Assembly (NCBI GenBank): GCA_904502185.1
Contig: CAJGDX010000005.1
Span: forward strand, 1-43,227
DNA from: an uncultured Bacteroidaceae bacterium
Lineage (GTDB): Bacteria; Bacteroidota; Bacteroidia; Bacteroidales; Bacteroidaceae
Direction of reading: 5' to 3'
DNA: 43,227 nt
Part shown: in pieces, positions 8,813 through 18,524 of the stretch
How positions within the stretch are numbered: position 1 is the first letter of the stretch
How the letters are laid out: each line of letters opens with the position of its first letter
Notes under the pieces: model-generated
Database searches by the model: none
What the model saw: the letters and a program-made list of their open reading frames with translations, nothing else
What the model was told of the DNA's origin: nothing
Position numbers and translations under genes: made by a program

Positions 8813-11446
8813 TTAGAATTCCTGACCCAGGATGAAGTGGAACTGGCTGCCACCGTATGACGATGAGCCATATATCTTGTCGAATCCATATGCCCAGTCG
8901 AGTCCGATGAGACCAATCATCTGCAGATAGAGACGTACACCCAATCCGGCGCTTCGTTTAAGGTCGAAGGGGTTGAACTTCTTGACATCTGTCCACGAAT
9001 TACCGCCTTCCACAAAGGCAAGCGCATAGATGTTTGTCGCAGTCTGCAACATCAAGGGGTAGCGCAACTCAAGGCCGAGTCGGGTATATGCATAGCCTTC
9101 GTATCCGTAGGGAGTAAGACTACCATTGTCGTATCCGCGCAGTGCGATGATGTCGGTTGCATAGTTGTATGAGTATCCGCTCATTCCGTCACCACCAACA
9201 TAGAAGGTCTCAAAAGGCGACTTCTTGCTTGCTGTGTAATTGCCCAATATACCAAAGTCGGCGCGTGTCATCAACACCAGATTGTGTGTACCGTTGGTCA
9301 ACGAGGTATAGGTCTTGCTTCTGAACTTGAACTTATAGTATTCTATCCATTTATACTTTTCGCCAAGCTCTTTCTGGTAAGTGGGACTCTTGCTGTCTTT
9401 GGCAAGGTTGTCGTAGTCTTTGCCATCGAAGAGCGAATAGGGAGGAGTGAACGACGCCGAGAGCGAGAACTCCGAACCGCTGCGTGGGAAGATGGGGTTG
9501 AATACCGAGTTACGCGACAGTGAGAGCGTCAGGCTGACGTTGTTACAATTTCCGTTGCTGATGATAAAGTATTGCCAGTCCTTGAGTGAATACATCTGAT
9601 AGCTCAACTCAGTAGAGAACTGGAAGTAATCATCGGGCCATGCAAGGCGACGTCCCCAACCAATAGAGAATCCGTACATCTTGATGTATTTGTCGGGGTC
9701 GTAGTATGATGAAATATTGTTATATCCGTATCCACCATAGTTGTTGTAGTTGCCGTATCCGTACATGTAGTTGTAGAAGTTGTTGTAGTACGACGAGTTA
9801 TAGTAGCTGTCGGCTACGTCGGTCTGCACTGACATGAAGGCTGACACTGAGAGCGAGTTTGGACGCTTGCGTCCGAACCAGGGATCGTAGAACGAAAGGC
9901 TGTATGCCTGATAATACTGTCCGTTACTCTGTGCGCTGAGAGTCATTGTCTGTCCGTCGCCCTGAGGAATGATACCTCGGCGGTTGGCATCCTTGTTGAA
10001 GAGGTTACGCATAGAGAAGTTGGTAAACTTCAACGACACCTTTCCGATGACACCGGTCTGTCCCCATCCGGCAGAAAGTTCTACCTGGTCGTTGCTCTTG
10101 GAGATAAGTTCCCAGTTGATGTCGACTGTTGCATTTTGCGGGTCATCCACCACATTGGGGTTGATTTTTTCGGGGTCGAAGTGTCCCATCTGTCCAATCT
10201 CGCGGAAAGAGCGCTCAAGGTCGCGCATAGAGAATAGGGCTCCGGGCAGGGTACGCAGTTCGCGGCGCACAACCTCTTCGTAGAGGCGGTCGTTACCGGC
10301 AATGGTCACTTTGTTGATGGTGGCCTGAGGACCTTCTGTAATACGTATTTCGAGGTCTACCGAGTCGTTCTCGACGCTTATTTCAACGGGAACGGGACGC
10401 GACCACACGTAACCTTTGTTGTAGTACTCTTTGTGAATAGAGTTCTCGTCTGTCATCAATCGCTCGTCGAGCAGTTTCTGGTTGTAGACGTCACCGGCTT
10501 TCAGCTGAAGCACTTCGTTGAGTCCGGCAGTAGGGAACACACTGTTACCCACCCAGTTGACGCTGCGCAGGTGGTACTGGTTACCCTCTTCTATCTTCAG
10601 GAAGATGTCGACGCTGCTGTCGTCGTGGCGTGCAACGCTGTCGGTGACTATAATCGCGTCGCGGTAACCAAGTTCGCTGTATCGATTGAGAATATTCTCT
10701 TTATCCTCTTCGAAGCGTTCGTCGGTGTATTTCTTTGAACGCAGGAAGTTGGCGAGTTTGCCCTTCTCGCGTGTCTTTTTCATCAACTTCTTCACCTTTT
10801 TTGCAGGAATAGCCTCTGTACCTTCGATGGTGATGCTGTTGACCTTTATCTTGTCTTTCTTGTCGATGTTGACATCGACAATCACCTGATTGGGCTGGTT
10901 GACGTCGGGACGTTGACGTATGTCAATTTCGGCATTCTTGTAACCCTTGCCATCGTAGTATTTGCGTATTACGCTCTTTGCACGGTCTATCATGTTGGGG
11001 GTCACCTGATTGCCCTTGATAATGCCTATTTTGGCCATGATGTCTTCGCGTTCGCCCTTCTTTACACCGTTGACATTTATCTGCGATGCGCGAGGACGCT
11101 GCTTCAGGTTTATTCCAAGATATATTTTACCGTTGACGATGCTGTCAGCCACAATGCTTACATCTGAAAACAGTCCATGCTTCCAATAACGTTTAACAGC
11201 ATTGGTAATGTCGTCGCCGGGAACCTTTATCACGTCGCCAACTGTGAGACCCGACAAGCCTATTATGATGTTAGGCTCGTAGTTGTCGACTCCTGTGACG
11301 TTTATACCGCCAATCTCATAGAGTCGCGGAGTACCGGAATAGAGTATGGTAGGTGCGACCTGTTTTCCGGTCTGCGCAGCCAATGTTCCTGCCATCAGCA
11401 GCAACAGCATCAGCATACGGAAACGTGTCGTTAGTATATATTTCAT
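8813..11446 (-). CDS. bamA: outer membrane protein assembly factor BamA
   Basis: BamA is the core of the machine that folds beta-barrels into the outer membrane. The 877-residue protein has a signal peptide (cleavage near LAAQ), a row of POTRA domains over roughly residues 45-440, and a C-terminal 16-strand barrel ending in the BAM-recognised aromatic terminus LGQEF. Residues about 546-580 form a striking Tyr/Asn/Gly-rich insertion that should be a surface or strand-connecting loop. It lies 12 bp downstream of uppS and just before the ompH genes, matching the envelope-assembly cluster of Bacteroidales. Confidence 0.95.
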   Translation of the reverse strand: MKYILTTRFRMLMLLLLMAGTLAAQTGKQVAPTILYSGTPRLYEIGGINVTGVDNYEPNIIIGLSGLTVGDVIKVPGDDITNAVKRYWKHGLFSDVSIVADSIVNGKIYLGINLKQRPRASQINVNGVKKGEREDIMAKIGIIKGNQVTPNMIDRAKSVIRKYYDGKGYKNAEIDIRQRPDVNQPNQVIVDVNIDKKDKIKVNSITIEGTEAIPAKKVKKLMKKTREKGKLANFLRSKKYTDERFEEDKENILNRYSELGYRDAIIVTDSVARHDDSSVDIFLKIEEGNQYHLRSVNWVGNSVFPTAGLNEVLQLKAGDVYNQKLLDERLMTDENSIHKEYYNKGYVWSRPVPVEISVENDSVDLEIRITEGPQATINKVTIAGNDRLYEEVVRRELRTLPGALFSMRDLERSFREIGQMGHFDPEKINPNVVDDPQNATVDINWELISKSNDQVELSAGWGQTGVIGKVSLKFTNFSMRNLFNKDANRRGIIPQGDGQTMTLSAQSNGQYYQAYSLSFYDPWFGRKRPNSLSVSAFMSVQTDVADSYYNSSYYNNFYNYMYGYGNYNNYGGYGYNNISSYYDPDKYIKMYGFSIGWGRRLAWPDDYFQFSTELSYQMYSLKDWQYFIISNGNCNNVSLTLSLSRNSVFNPIFPRSGSEFSLSASFTPPYSLFDGKDYDNLAKDSKSPTYQKELGEKYKWIEYYKFKFRSKTYTSLTNGTHNLVLMTRADFGILGNYTASKKSPFETFYVGGDGMSGYSYNYATDIIALRGYDNGSLTPYGYEGYAYTRLGLELRYPLMLQTATNIYALAFVEGGNSWTDVKKFNPFDLKRSAGLGVRLYLQMIGLIGLDWAYGFDKIYGSSSYGGSQFHFILGQEF

Positions 11447-11458
11447 TTTATCGCTTTT

Positions 11459-12196
11459 TTATTTTGTAACTTGTTCGCCTGTTTTGCCGAAACGTCGCTG
11501 GCGTTGCTGGTAGCTGTGGATAGCCTTGCACAGCTCTTCCTTGTCGAACTCGGGCCACATTACCTCGCTGAAATATAGCTCGGAGTATGCACATTGCCAC
11601 AGAAGGAAGTTGCTGAGACGCTGTTCACGACCGGTACGTATGAGCAGTTCGGGGTCGGGCATGCCGGCTGTTGTCAGATGCTGGTCTATCAGTTTGTCGT
11701 TAATATCTTCGAGCTGCAATTCTCCAACTTGTACCTGAGCAGCTATGCGGCGTGTAGCCTCTGTTATCTCCCATTTTGCAGAGTAGCTGATGGCAAGAAC
11801 GAAGGTCATGCGGCTGTTACCGGCTGTGCGCTCCATACATTTTTTGAAACGCTCGCGTACGCGCTCGGGCAGTTTTTCCATCTCTCCGATGACTGCGAAG
11901 CGTATGTCATTCTTGATGAATATCTCTTCCTCCATCGAGTCGAACAGCAGCACCATCAAGGCAGCCACTTCGTCTGCTGGGCGGTTCCAGTTTTCGGTTG
12001 AGAATGTGTATAGTGTAAGGTAACGTATTCCCAGTTTGACTGCATCCTCGGCAATGCGGCGTACCACGGCTGCACCTGCCTGATGACCGTCTGTTCGTGG
12101 CAGGTTACGCTGTTGTGCCCAGCGTCCGTTGCCGTCCATTATTATTGCTATGTGTTCGGGTATGCGTTCTTTGTCTATAAGGTCTGTGTAGCTCAT
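11459..12196 (-). CDS. uppS: isoprenyl transferase (undecaprenyl diphosphate synthase)
   Basis: This cis-prenyltransferase makes the C55 lipid carrier for peptidoglycan and surface glycans. The signature [12 protein letters not shown] carries the catalytic Asp21, and the later [16 protein letters not shown] segment is the diphosphate-binding region. The start at 12196 (ATG, 245 residues) is preferred over a TTG at 12208, which would overlap the DUF6089 gene and add four unconserved residues. It sits between DUF6089 and bamA and is probably in the same transcript. Confidence 0.95.
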   Translation of the reverse strand: MSYTDLIDKERIPEHIAIIMDGNGRWAQQRNLPRTDGHQAGAAVVRRIAEDAVKLGIRYLTLYTFSTENWNRPADEVAALMVLLFDSMEEEIFIKNDIRFAVIGEMEKLPERVRERFKKCMERTAGNSRMTFVLAISYSAKWEITEATRRIAAQVQVGELQLEDINDKLIDQHLTTAGMPDPELLIRTGREQRLSNFLLWQCAYSELYFSEVMWPEFDKEELCKAIHSYQQRQRRFGKTGEQVTK

Positions 12197-12204
12197 ATTG
12201 GGTG

Positions 12205-12903
12205 TCAATTATTGCATTTTCTGTATTTTGGCATTATGTCGTATGTCAGGAAAAAGCAAAGGAACGAATATGTGTCTTTGTTTTTCATGCCGCTGCTCTT
12301 TATTCCCAACGGGTCGTTAAGTGTCGGTGTGCCTTTGGTTGTAACGTCCAGTTTGTCGCTCATGCTGAAACGGAAAGTCAGTTCACATCCTGCGTTCAAC
12401 CTGTTGGCTATCTTGTATTTTACGCCTGCGCCTATCGGAAAATTCACCGTAAAGACGTTGTCGGCGGGTTTGCCTGCATATGTAAATCCCATACCCATGG
12501 TTATGTAGGGTGTCAGACGATAGAGCCGTTTGTATCCGCCACCGCTTCCGTAGGGAAAGAAATTGTACTCGAACTGCGCGCCGAGGTCATAAAGCGTACG
12601 CGAAAAGTCAATTTCGGAATTACCGGGTATGTGGTATTCGCTCCCTTTGGTTGTTCCTGCAATACCTGCTGCCACCAGATTGCCTTTGAAGGCCATTCGT
12701 GGGTTCAGATTGTATCGCGCAACGAATCCACCCATGGCCGACATATCCTTAAACAGCCCTGTGAAGTTGGCATCACCCAAATAGAAACTGCCACCCAGCG
12801 CACCGCCGACCTCCATCTTGTACTCGAGGTCCTGTGAATGCGCAGTTGCCGCAAATGCAAGCAACCACATCAGTAACAGATATTTGAATACTCTTGCTCT
12901 CAT
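12205..12903 (-). CDS. DUF6089-family outer-membrane beta-barrel protein
   Basis: This 232-residue secreted protein has a signal peptide ([19 protein letters not shown]...) followed by alternating hydrophobic strands rich in Gly, Tyr and Phe, as in small porin-like barrels. Proteins of this family are found immediately upstream of uppS and bamA in Bacteroidales. Their function is unknown, but the context suggests an outer-membrane role. The ATG at 12903 was chosen over a TTG two codons upstream. It ends 8 bp before the uppS start. Confidence in the barrel nature is good, and the family name rests on context and memory. Confidence 0.75.
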   Translation of the reverse strand: MRARVFKYLLLMWLLAFAATAHSQDLEYKMEVGGALGGSFYLGDANFTGLFKDMSAMGGFVARYNLNPRMAFKGNLVAAGIAGTTKGSEYHIPGNSEIDFSRTLYDLGAQFEYNFFPYGSGGGYKRLYRLTPYITMGMGFTYAGKPADNVFTVNFPIGAGVKYKIANRLNAGCELTFRFSMSDKLDVTTKGTPTLNDPLGIKSSGMKNKDTYSFLCFFLTYDIMPKYRKCNN

Positions 12904-12946
12904 CTTCAACAGTAGTGCCGAACAAATTACAACTTAAAATATCATC

Positions 12947-14317
12947 CTATAAGTCGAGTTTATTCATACGTCCGCGCCATACTATTCCGTTGCTGCCACC
13001 AGTTACCAGCCAGATGTTGCCATTCTGGTCGACAGTGGCGCTGAAAGGTGCCTCTGTACCCGACAACTCTTCGGGCAGCGTGGGACCGCCCTCTTTTGCA
13101 GCCTCCCATGTGAGGCCATTGTCGCGTGAGATGAATATGGTGCTGAGTGCTTCCACTCTATTGCCCTCAACAGTTCCGCTGCCGCCTATGGCATACAGTT
13201 TGCTGTCGTAGGGGATTATTGTCAATGATTTCAGTTCGGGACAGAGTTTGTTCTGGTACGAAGAGGGGTGATACTCTACCCATTTCTTCTCATTTGAGAG
13301 TTTACCCCAGAGTTTGGGCTGCTGAGGTTGCTGAGGAGCATCTCCTATGAGAATGTATCTGTTGATATTCATGTTTGTACGCAGGGGGGCAACCGTCCAC
13401 GAAAGGTTGTTCAACGGGAATCGTTCGCTCAAGGGCTGCACTGAAGTGAAGCCTGCTGCAGGGTCGGAAGTGGTTGCCAGTGAATCGGCTGTCGCTGCCC
13501 ACATGACATTGTCTTTGTCCGATGCGGCAAAGAGTGTTGTCAGACTCTTTTCGCAAGGCAGATTTTCCCATGCCGCGCCATCGGTTGATGCATAGAGCTT
13601 ACCCTCTGCCACCGCATAAAATTTGCCGTTGAACAGGGTGATGGAGTTCAGATTGAGAGCTGCCGGGGCCGAAGTGGTCTGTGCAGTCCATGCAGAGGCA
13701 TCTGACTGCGAAGCTGTTGCAAGCGACAAATTGCTTTCTGCGTCAATGCCGAAGAGGTATAATGTTTCGTTTGCTGTCATCAGTCGCAACTCGGTGCTTG
13801 TTGTATCGGGGCTTGTCGACAATTTGTTCCAATAGAGCTGATTGGGGTCTATTGTGTGAACATTGAGGCGTACCTGATACTCACGCGAGTAGCTTTTGTC
13901 TGTCGATACGATGCGCAGACGGATGGGGTTTGTGAAGTCGAGTGAATCGGTTGACACCTGCGACTTGAAACTGCCCAGGCTGTCAACGTACAGATATGCA
14001 ATTCCATCGCATGAAATATTTGTAGATACTCGTGTGATGTTTGTGCCGACGGGCAGTGAGTCGACATTGTATGCAAGATTGTTTTCCTGGTCTATGGTAA
14101 AGGGATAATTGCTGCCGGTAACAGTCTTGATGTAAGTGCTGTCGCTGCCATCGTCTTTCTTTATCGTGTAAGTTGTGTGTATATCGTCGATGCTTACCGA
14201 ACGCAATGTAGCGTAGGGATACTCCTTTACTTCGAGTGCTCCATCCGATTTCAGGCAAGAGGTCAGAGTGAGCAGAATTATTGTCAGAAAAGTTGTAAGG
14301 TATGTATATTTTTTCAT
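12947..14317 (-). CDS. DUF6242-like lipoprotein with predicted propeller
   Basis: This 456-residue lipoprotein has signal sequence MKKYTYLTTFLTIILLTLTSC with lipobox LTSC. An N-terminal region of about 120 residues looks Ig-like. After it come repeated strands with W-phrases such as KWVEYHPSSYQN, GLTWEAAKEG and GAAWENLP, the pattern of Kelch/BNR-type propeller blades. I recall this as DUF6242, a Bacteroidales family without known function. A longer frame from 14371 would place 18 polar residues ahead of the signal peptide and is rejected. It has its own -7 box upstream. Confidence 0.7.
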   Translation of the reverse strand: MKKYTYLTTFLTIILLTLTSCLKSDGALEVKEYPYATLRSVSIDDIHTTYTIKKDDGSDSTYIKTVTGSNYPFTIDQENNLAYNVDSLPVGTNITRVSTNISCDGIAYLYVDSLGSFKSQVSTDSLDFTNPIRLRIVSTDKSYSREYQVRLNVHTIDPNQLYWNKLSTSPDTTSTELRLMTANETLYLFGIDAESNLSLATASQSDASAWTAQTTSAPAALNLNSITLFNGKFYAVAEGKLYASTDGAAWENLPCEKSLTTLFAASDKDNVMWAATADSLATTSDPAAGFTSVQPLSERFPLNNLSWTVAPLRTNMNINRYILIGDAPQQPQQPKLWGKLSNEKKWVEYHPSSYQNKLCPELKSLTIIPYDSKLYAIGGSGTVEGNRVEALSTIFISRDNGLTWEAAKEGGPTLPEELSGTEAPFSATVDQNGNIWLVTGGSNGIVWRGRMNKLDL

Positions 14318-14335
14318 ATTGCTTTTATGTCTCCG

Positions 14336-14383
14336 GCGGACAGTCGTGTTTTGTCCGCATACTATTATCAATCTACAAAAATA
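14336..14383 (-). promoter_or_regulatory. promoter and leader hairpin of the DUF6242 gene
   Basis: On the minus strand TATTTTTG (14383 to 14376) matches the -7 consensus, with no good -33 box. The short leader holds a 7-bp stem (14336-14342 with 14352-14358). A further 9-bp stem at 14421-14442 lies upstream, between ribD and this promoter, without a clear T-run. Confidence 0.4.
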
Positions 14384-14452
14384 GGAACAATTTTTTGTAT
14401 GCTTGTAATAGATTGGGCTATTTATGCTTTTTTAAGCATAAAAAACATAAAA

Positions 14453-15511
14453 TCATTGCATAAAAGTCTCTATGATATGCCCGAAACTCTTTTTCTTTTG
14501 CGATTTCAGGCCTTGTGGCAGAATGGGAGCAGGCACTCCGTCGCCGAGCAGAAGGTGGGGATTGGTCTCTATGCGTATTTCGTCCCATAGACCGCTGTCG
14601 ATAAAACTTTGCAACGTTTCGCAGCCTCCCTCAACCAACAAGGATCCTATTTTCTCTCCATGGAGATGTTGCAGTATCTGCATGGGGATATTGCCTGTAA
14701 AGTCGAGTGCCACCTGTGAAATATTTTCGTTACAAAAGTCGCGGTCGGTTGCATTGCCGTATACGATTGTATGAACTTTTCCATCGAAAAGTTTTATAGT
14801 CTGTGGCAGTGTGCCATTCCTGTCAATAACAAGGCGTAAAGGAGTGCGTCCCGACCAGTGGCGCAATGTCAGCGAGGGGTTGTCGAGCTGTGCGGTGCGG
14901 CGTCCCACAAGTATAGCATCGTGGGTGGCACGCAATTTGTGTACGACAAGCATTGTGGCACTGTTTGAGATTGCCTGCGCCTCGCCATCGATGCGTTTTT
15001 TGTCAATAAAGCCATCGGCAGATTGCGCCCACTTAAGTGTCACATATGGGCGATTTTTGCCGTGGACAGTGAAAAAGGCACTGTTCAGCCGATAGGCCTC
15101 ATCCTGCAACACTCCAACTTTAACATCAATCCCCGCAGCACGCATGCGTTCGATGCCGCGACCACTCACCTGGGAATTGTTGTCGGTGGTGGCTATGACC
15201 ACTCGCGGTATTCCTGAATTTATTATCAGGTCGGCACACGGGGGAGTCTTGCCATAGTGCGAGCATGGTTCAAGGCTGACGTAGATGGTGGACTCTTTCA
15301 ACAGCGACCTGTCGCGTACTGAGTTGACGGCATTTACCTCGGCGTGTGCCTCGCCACAGCGTATATGATAACCTTCGCCGATAATTTTTCCGTTGCACAC
15401 AATTACTGCCCCCACCATAGGGTTGGGGGATGTACTGCCACTGCCGCATCGTGCAAGTTGCAGACAGCGGGCGATATACAGTTTATCTTCGGCTGTTGGT
15501 TCGTATGACAT
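14453..15511 (-). CDS. ribD: bifunctional riboflavin biosynthesis deaminase/reductase
   Basis: RibD carries out the deaminase and reductase steps that turn the pyrimidine product of GTP cyclohydrolase II into the ribitylamino-uracil precursor of riboflavin. The N-terminal deaminase domain shows the zinc motif HAEVNAV and PCSHYGKTPPCAD. The C-terminal reductase domain has VTLKWAQSADGFI and the LLVEGG strand. The length of 352 is normal. It follows prmA with a 14-bp gap, so it probably shares the prmA promoter. Other rib genes are absent from the window except ribF. Confidence 0.95.
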   Translation of the reverse strand: MSYEPTAEDKLYIARCLQLARCGSGSTSPNPMVGAVIVCNGKIIGEGYHIRCGEAHAEVNAVNSVRDRSLLKESTIYVSLEPCSHYGKTPPCADLIINSGIPRVVIATTDNNSQVSGRGIERMRAAGIDVKVGVLQDEAYRLNSAFFTVHGKNRPYVTLKWAQSADGFIDKKRIDGEAQAISNSATMLVVHKLRATHDAILVGRRTAQLDNPSLTLRHWSGRTPLRLVIDRNGTLPQTIKLFDGKVHTIVYGNATDRDFCNENISQVALDFTGNIPMQILQHLHGEKIGSLLVEGGCETLQSFIDSGLWDEIRIETNPHLLLGDGVPAPILPQGLKSQKKKSFGHIIETFMQ

Positions 15512-15525
15512 TCCGTGCGTGTGAA

Positions 15526-16377
15526 TTACTCTTTTACAAGATGCATCATAGCCCAGCGGTTATCTTCGGCACATCCTTTGTAGGTCAATCCGTTGCGGGT
15601 TGCCTCTTCTTTGAGAATCTCAATATCCTCAGTATAGAATCCGCTGATGAAAATCTCCGAACCGGGGTGCATGCAGGCCGCATATACATTCATGTCGGCA
15701 AGCAGTATGTTGCGGTTGATGTTGGCTATCACATAGTCGAAACTCTCTTCACCCGGACGCAACACTTCCGCACCACCCAATCGCACCTCGATGTCAGGTG
15801 TGTCGTTGAGTGCAATATTTTCAAGCGCATTTTCATAGGCAAATTCGTCGATGTCGATGGCGGTGACTTTTGTTGCTCCATGCTTACGGGCAAGGATGGC
15901 AAGCAGTGCTGTTCCACAGCCCATGTCCAGCACACTTTTGCCGCTCATATCTGTTGCCAGGATGGCACGCAGCATGTGGCATGTTGTCTGGTGATAGCCT
16001 GTTCCGAATGCCATCTTGGGGTCGATGAGTATGTTGTAACGTGCCTGGGGAACATCAGTGTGGAATGTGCTGTGAATAACACACTGGTCGTCTAGCACAA
16101 TGGGTTGAAAATAGTTCTTCTCCCACTCGGCGTTCCAGTCCTCGCCTTCAATCTCCTCGGTAGAGTATGTGATTGAGAACCCATCGAGAGGGAATGTTTC
16201 CACCACAGTTTTTGTAGCCTCTTCGTCGAAAAGGGCTTTGGGGGCGTATGCTGTCAGTCCGCTCTCTTCGGCAACGAAACTCTCGAAGCCTGTGTCCGCC
16301 AACAGAGCCGAGAGTACATCTGCCGCCGCCTCCTCGGCTGGCACTATTGTAAATGTCGCTTTTATGTAGTTGTTCAT
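15526..16377 (-). CDS. prmA: ribosomal protein L11 methyltransferase
   Basis: PrmA trimethylates ribosomal protein L11 using S-adenosylmethionine. Residues from about 150 form the Rossmann methyltransferase core with VLDMGCGTALLAILA as motif I and TAIDID as the acidic strand end. The upstream KMAFGTGYHQTT segment is the family signature for binding substrate. The N-terminal ~100 residues fit the L11-recognition domain. The length is 283. It is first in a prmA-ribD pair and has a -7 box plus a 16-bp element shared with the PorE-like gene upstream. Confidence 0.93.
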   Translation of the reverse strand: MNNYIKATFTIVPAEEAAADVLSALLADTGFESFVAEESGLTAYAPKALFDEEATKTVVETFPLDGFSITYSTEEIEGEDWNAEWEKNYFQPIVLDDQCVIHSTFHTDVPQARYNILIDPKMAFGTGYHQTTCHMLRAILATDMSGKSVLDMGCGTALLAILARKHGATKVTAIDIDEFAYENALENIALNDTPDIEVRLGGAEVLRPGEESFDYVIANINRNILLADMNVYAACMHPGSEIFISGFYTEDIEILKEEATRNGLTYKGCAEDNRWAMMHLVKE

Positions 16378-16391
16378 ATTTCTGTTTTTTG

Positions 16392-16428
16392 CAAATGTAA
16401 TATAAAATCGCCTATTATATGGCTATAG
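16392..16428 (-). promoter_or_regulatory. prmA upstream region: -7 box and shared 16-mer
   Basis: On the minus strand TACATTTG (16399 to 16392) is a consensus -7 box. Upstream of it, 16413-16428 carries a 16-bp sequence found identically at 18506-18521, in front of the PorE-like gene. No consensus TTTG lies at the -33 position. Confidence 0.45.
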
Positions 16429-16488
16429 CGTATTGTTTTCTGTTTTTCGCATGCCCGGTTATCAACGCCAACAAAGTCGCATCCCGAA

Positions 16489-18477
16489 TCACTCATAAAG
16501 TTTATAAGTGGTTCTTAGTACCTGGAACTCGGTGCGGCGGTTCAACTGGTGACAAATCTCCTGCTGCTCCTCGCTTGACAAGGCGTTGATAAATGCTTCG
16601 CTAAGGACATCATTCTCTTTCAGGAATGGATATTTTTCGGTCAGTTTGCGATTGACGGTCTTAGGCTTGCTCTCGCCGTAACCCTTTGCCGTCAGACGCT
16701 CTTTGTCTATGCCGTTTTCAATGAGATAGGCAACCACAGCCTCTGCTCGCTTCTGCGAAAGTTTCTCATTGTACTGGTCGCGTCCACGGAAGTCACAGTG
16801 CGAAGCAAGCTCAATGGTTACATTGGGGTTGTTTTCAAGCAGTTTGACAAGCTCGTCGAGCGACGCTGTCGATTCGGGTGTAAGCGTTGCTTTGTCAAAC
16901 TCATAAAAAATATTATCTATTAGCACCGGACGGGTGATAGATGCAAGTTCAAAGTCCAGTTGATAGTCGACCTTACCCGACTGGTTGGTGGTCTTTAGCT
17001 GCTGCATGGCATTAAGATAGCCTTTGCAGGTACCCAGCAGCACATATTCCACACCAGGATTGACACGCACCGAGTATGAACCGTCGTTCATCACTCCGAA
17101 ACTGTTTTTTGAGCCATCGTTGCCAATCATGTGAATAACTCCGGAGGGTAGCTCGTAGCCATCCTTTTCGTATATCCAACCGTGCAGTGTATGCACAGTT
17201 TCGGGAAGATAGAAGGAGTATATGTGGTCCCAGCCGCGTGCGTCGTTTCTGTTGGACGAGAAGTATCCGCGGTAGAGGTTGGGTGCAAAGGTTATTCCAA
17301 AGTCATCGGCGTTGGAGTTCACAGGCGCCTTCATGTTGCTGACCTCATAGGTGCTGTCGTTCACCTGTGTGGCACAGAATATGTCGAGTCCGCCCATTCC
17401 GGGGAAGCCGTTCGACGAGAAGAAGAATTTGCCCTCGGGGCCAAATGCCGGAAAGAGTTCGTTGCCTTCGGTATTTATCTGTTCACCAAGATTTTCAATG
17501 ATGCCGGTCTTGAACTTATTGCCGCCTATGTAGAATCGCCAAATATCGAACCCTCCAACTCCACCTGCCATGTCCGATGCAAAATAGAGCCACTCGCCAT
17601 CGGGCGATATTGCCGGATGGGCATACGAAGAGAGGGTGTCCGACGAGATTTTCACAGGCTCGGGCTTGCCCCATGTGGCATCCTTACGCGGACTGCGATA
17701 TATTTCGGCATAACGCGGAAACTGGTCGTCGGTGGCGCAACGTGTAAAGTACATCATCTTACCATCGGGTGTAAAGGCGCAGGCGCCATCCTCGTAGCCG
17801 CTGTTCACCTCACCCTGAATAAGTTCGGTCTTTTGCCACTTTCCCTTGTCGTTGCGTTTGGTAAGGAACATATCTGCACACTTCTGTCCAGTTACACCGC
17901 TGATATCTGTGCCGTTAGCCTCTTTGCGTGTGGAGGTGGTGATAATCATCGTTGTGTCGCTGCCGACGTACATTGGGCAGTAGTCGCTGCGCTGTCCGTT
18001 AAGTTCGTTGGCCTTTTTTACAATATAACGTGTGGGATTCTTTTTCCAGTCGGCCGATTGTCGTGCGGTCTCCAGTCCAACGCGTGCCAGTGCATCGTCG
18101 GGGACGAGAGCAAGATAGGTCTCGTAGCTTGCCTGCGCTCCTTTATAGTCACCAGTCATCAACAGCGCATCGGCAAGGTGGCGATGGGCAAGGCTGTCGG
18201 GATAATTGTATCGGATGGCATTTTTGTAGCTGCCCATTGCACGCGCTGCATTGTTGGTCTTGCGGTAACATTCGCCCAGTTTCCAGGCAATGACACCGCG
18301 ACGTTTCTTTTCCTTGGCAGCAGTCTTGCGGTAGGCCTTTTTGTACTCTTTGGACGCCTCGACATATTCGCAGATGGCATAGAACTGGTCACCCTTTCTG
18401 ATTGCCTTGTCAGTGCTGCATGAGAAAAGGAGTATCGCCGTAGCGAGCAGTGTGAATATGTGGCGGATATGTGTCAT
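16489..18477 (-). CDS. PorE-like TPR / propeller / OmpA lipoprotein
   Basis: This 662-residue lipoprotein has lipobox LFSC with Cys20. Domains in order are TPR-like helices (about 30-150), a PD40/WD40-like propeller (about 165-430; blades marked by AFTPDGKMMYFT and AISPDGEWLYFAS), a carboxypeptidase-regulatory-like fold (about 435-520), and a C-terminal OmpA peptidoglycan-binding domain (about 530-655, with NIFYEFDKATLTPES and ASHCDFRGRDQYN). That order is the one known for PorE of the type IX secretion system, which anchors the machine to peptidoglycan. No other secretion genes are in the window, so the T9SS assignment is inference. A general OmpA-family envelope lipoprotein is the alternative. 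Confidence 0.8.
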   Translation of the reverse strand: MTHIRHIFTLLATAILLFSCSTDKAIRKGDQFYAICEYVEASKEYKKAYRKTAAKEKKRRGVIAWKLGECYRKTNNAARAMGSYKNAIRYNYPDSLAHRHLADALLMTGDYKGAQASYETYLALVPDDALARVGLETARQSADWKKNPTRYIVKKANELNGQRSDYCPMYVGSDTTMIITTSTRKEANGTDISGVTGQKCADMFLTKRNDKGKWQKTELIQGEVNSGYEDGACAFTPDGKMMYFTRCATDDQFPRYAEIYRSPRKDATWGKPEPVKISSDTLSSYAHPAISPDGEWLYFASDMAGGVGGFDIWRFYIGGNKFKTGIIENLGEQINTEGNELFPAFGPEGKFFFSSNGFPGMGGLDIFCATQVNDSTYEVSNMKAPVNSNADDFGITFAPNLYRGYFSSNRNDARGWDHIYSFYLPETVHTLHGWIYEKDGYELPSGVIHMIGNDGSKNSFGVMNDGSYSVRVNPGVEYVLLGTCKGYLNAMQQLKTTNQSGKVDYQLDFELASITRPVLIDNIFYEFDKATLTPESTASLDELVKLLENNPNVTIELASHCDFRGRDQYNEKLSQKRAEAVVAYLIENGIDKERLTAKGYGESKPKTVNRKLTEKYPFLKENDVLSEAFINALSSEEQQEICHQLNRRTEFQVLRTTYKLYE

Positions 18478-18505
18478 TATAGTAATAACTGCGAAAAGGG
18501 CATTT

Positions 18506-18521
18506 TATTATATGGCTATAG
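18506..18521 (-). promoter_or_regulatory. 16-bp element shared with prmA upstream region
   Basis: This sequence is identical to 16413-16428 and lies 29 nt before the PorE-like start codon, against 36 nt for prmA, in the same orientation. It reads CTATAGCCATATAATA on the minus strand. It could be a promoter or operator element used by both genes. It lies between the TIR-WG stop and the PorE-like start. Confidence 0.4.
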
Positions 18522-18524
18522 AAT

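Noticed and set aside
17182..18423. 413-codon plus-strand open frame opposite the PorE-like gene
   Set aside because: The opposite strand encodes a clear lipobox, propeller blades and an OmpA domain. This frame is a codon-bias shadow.
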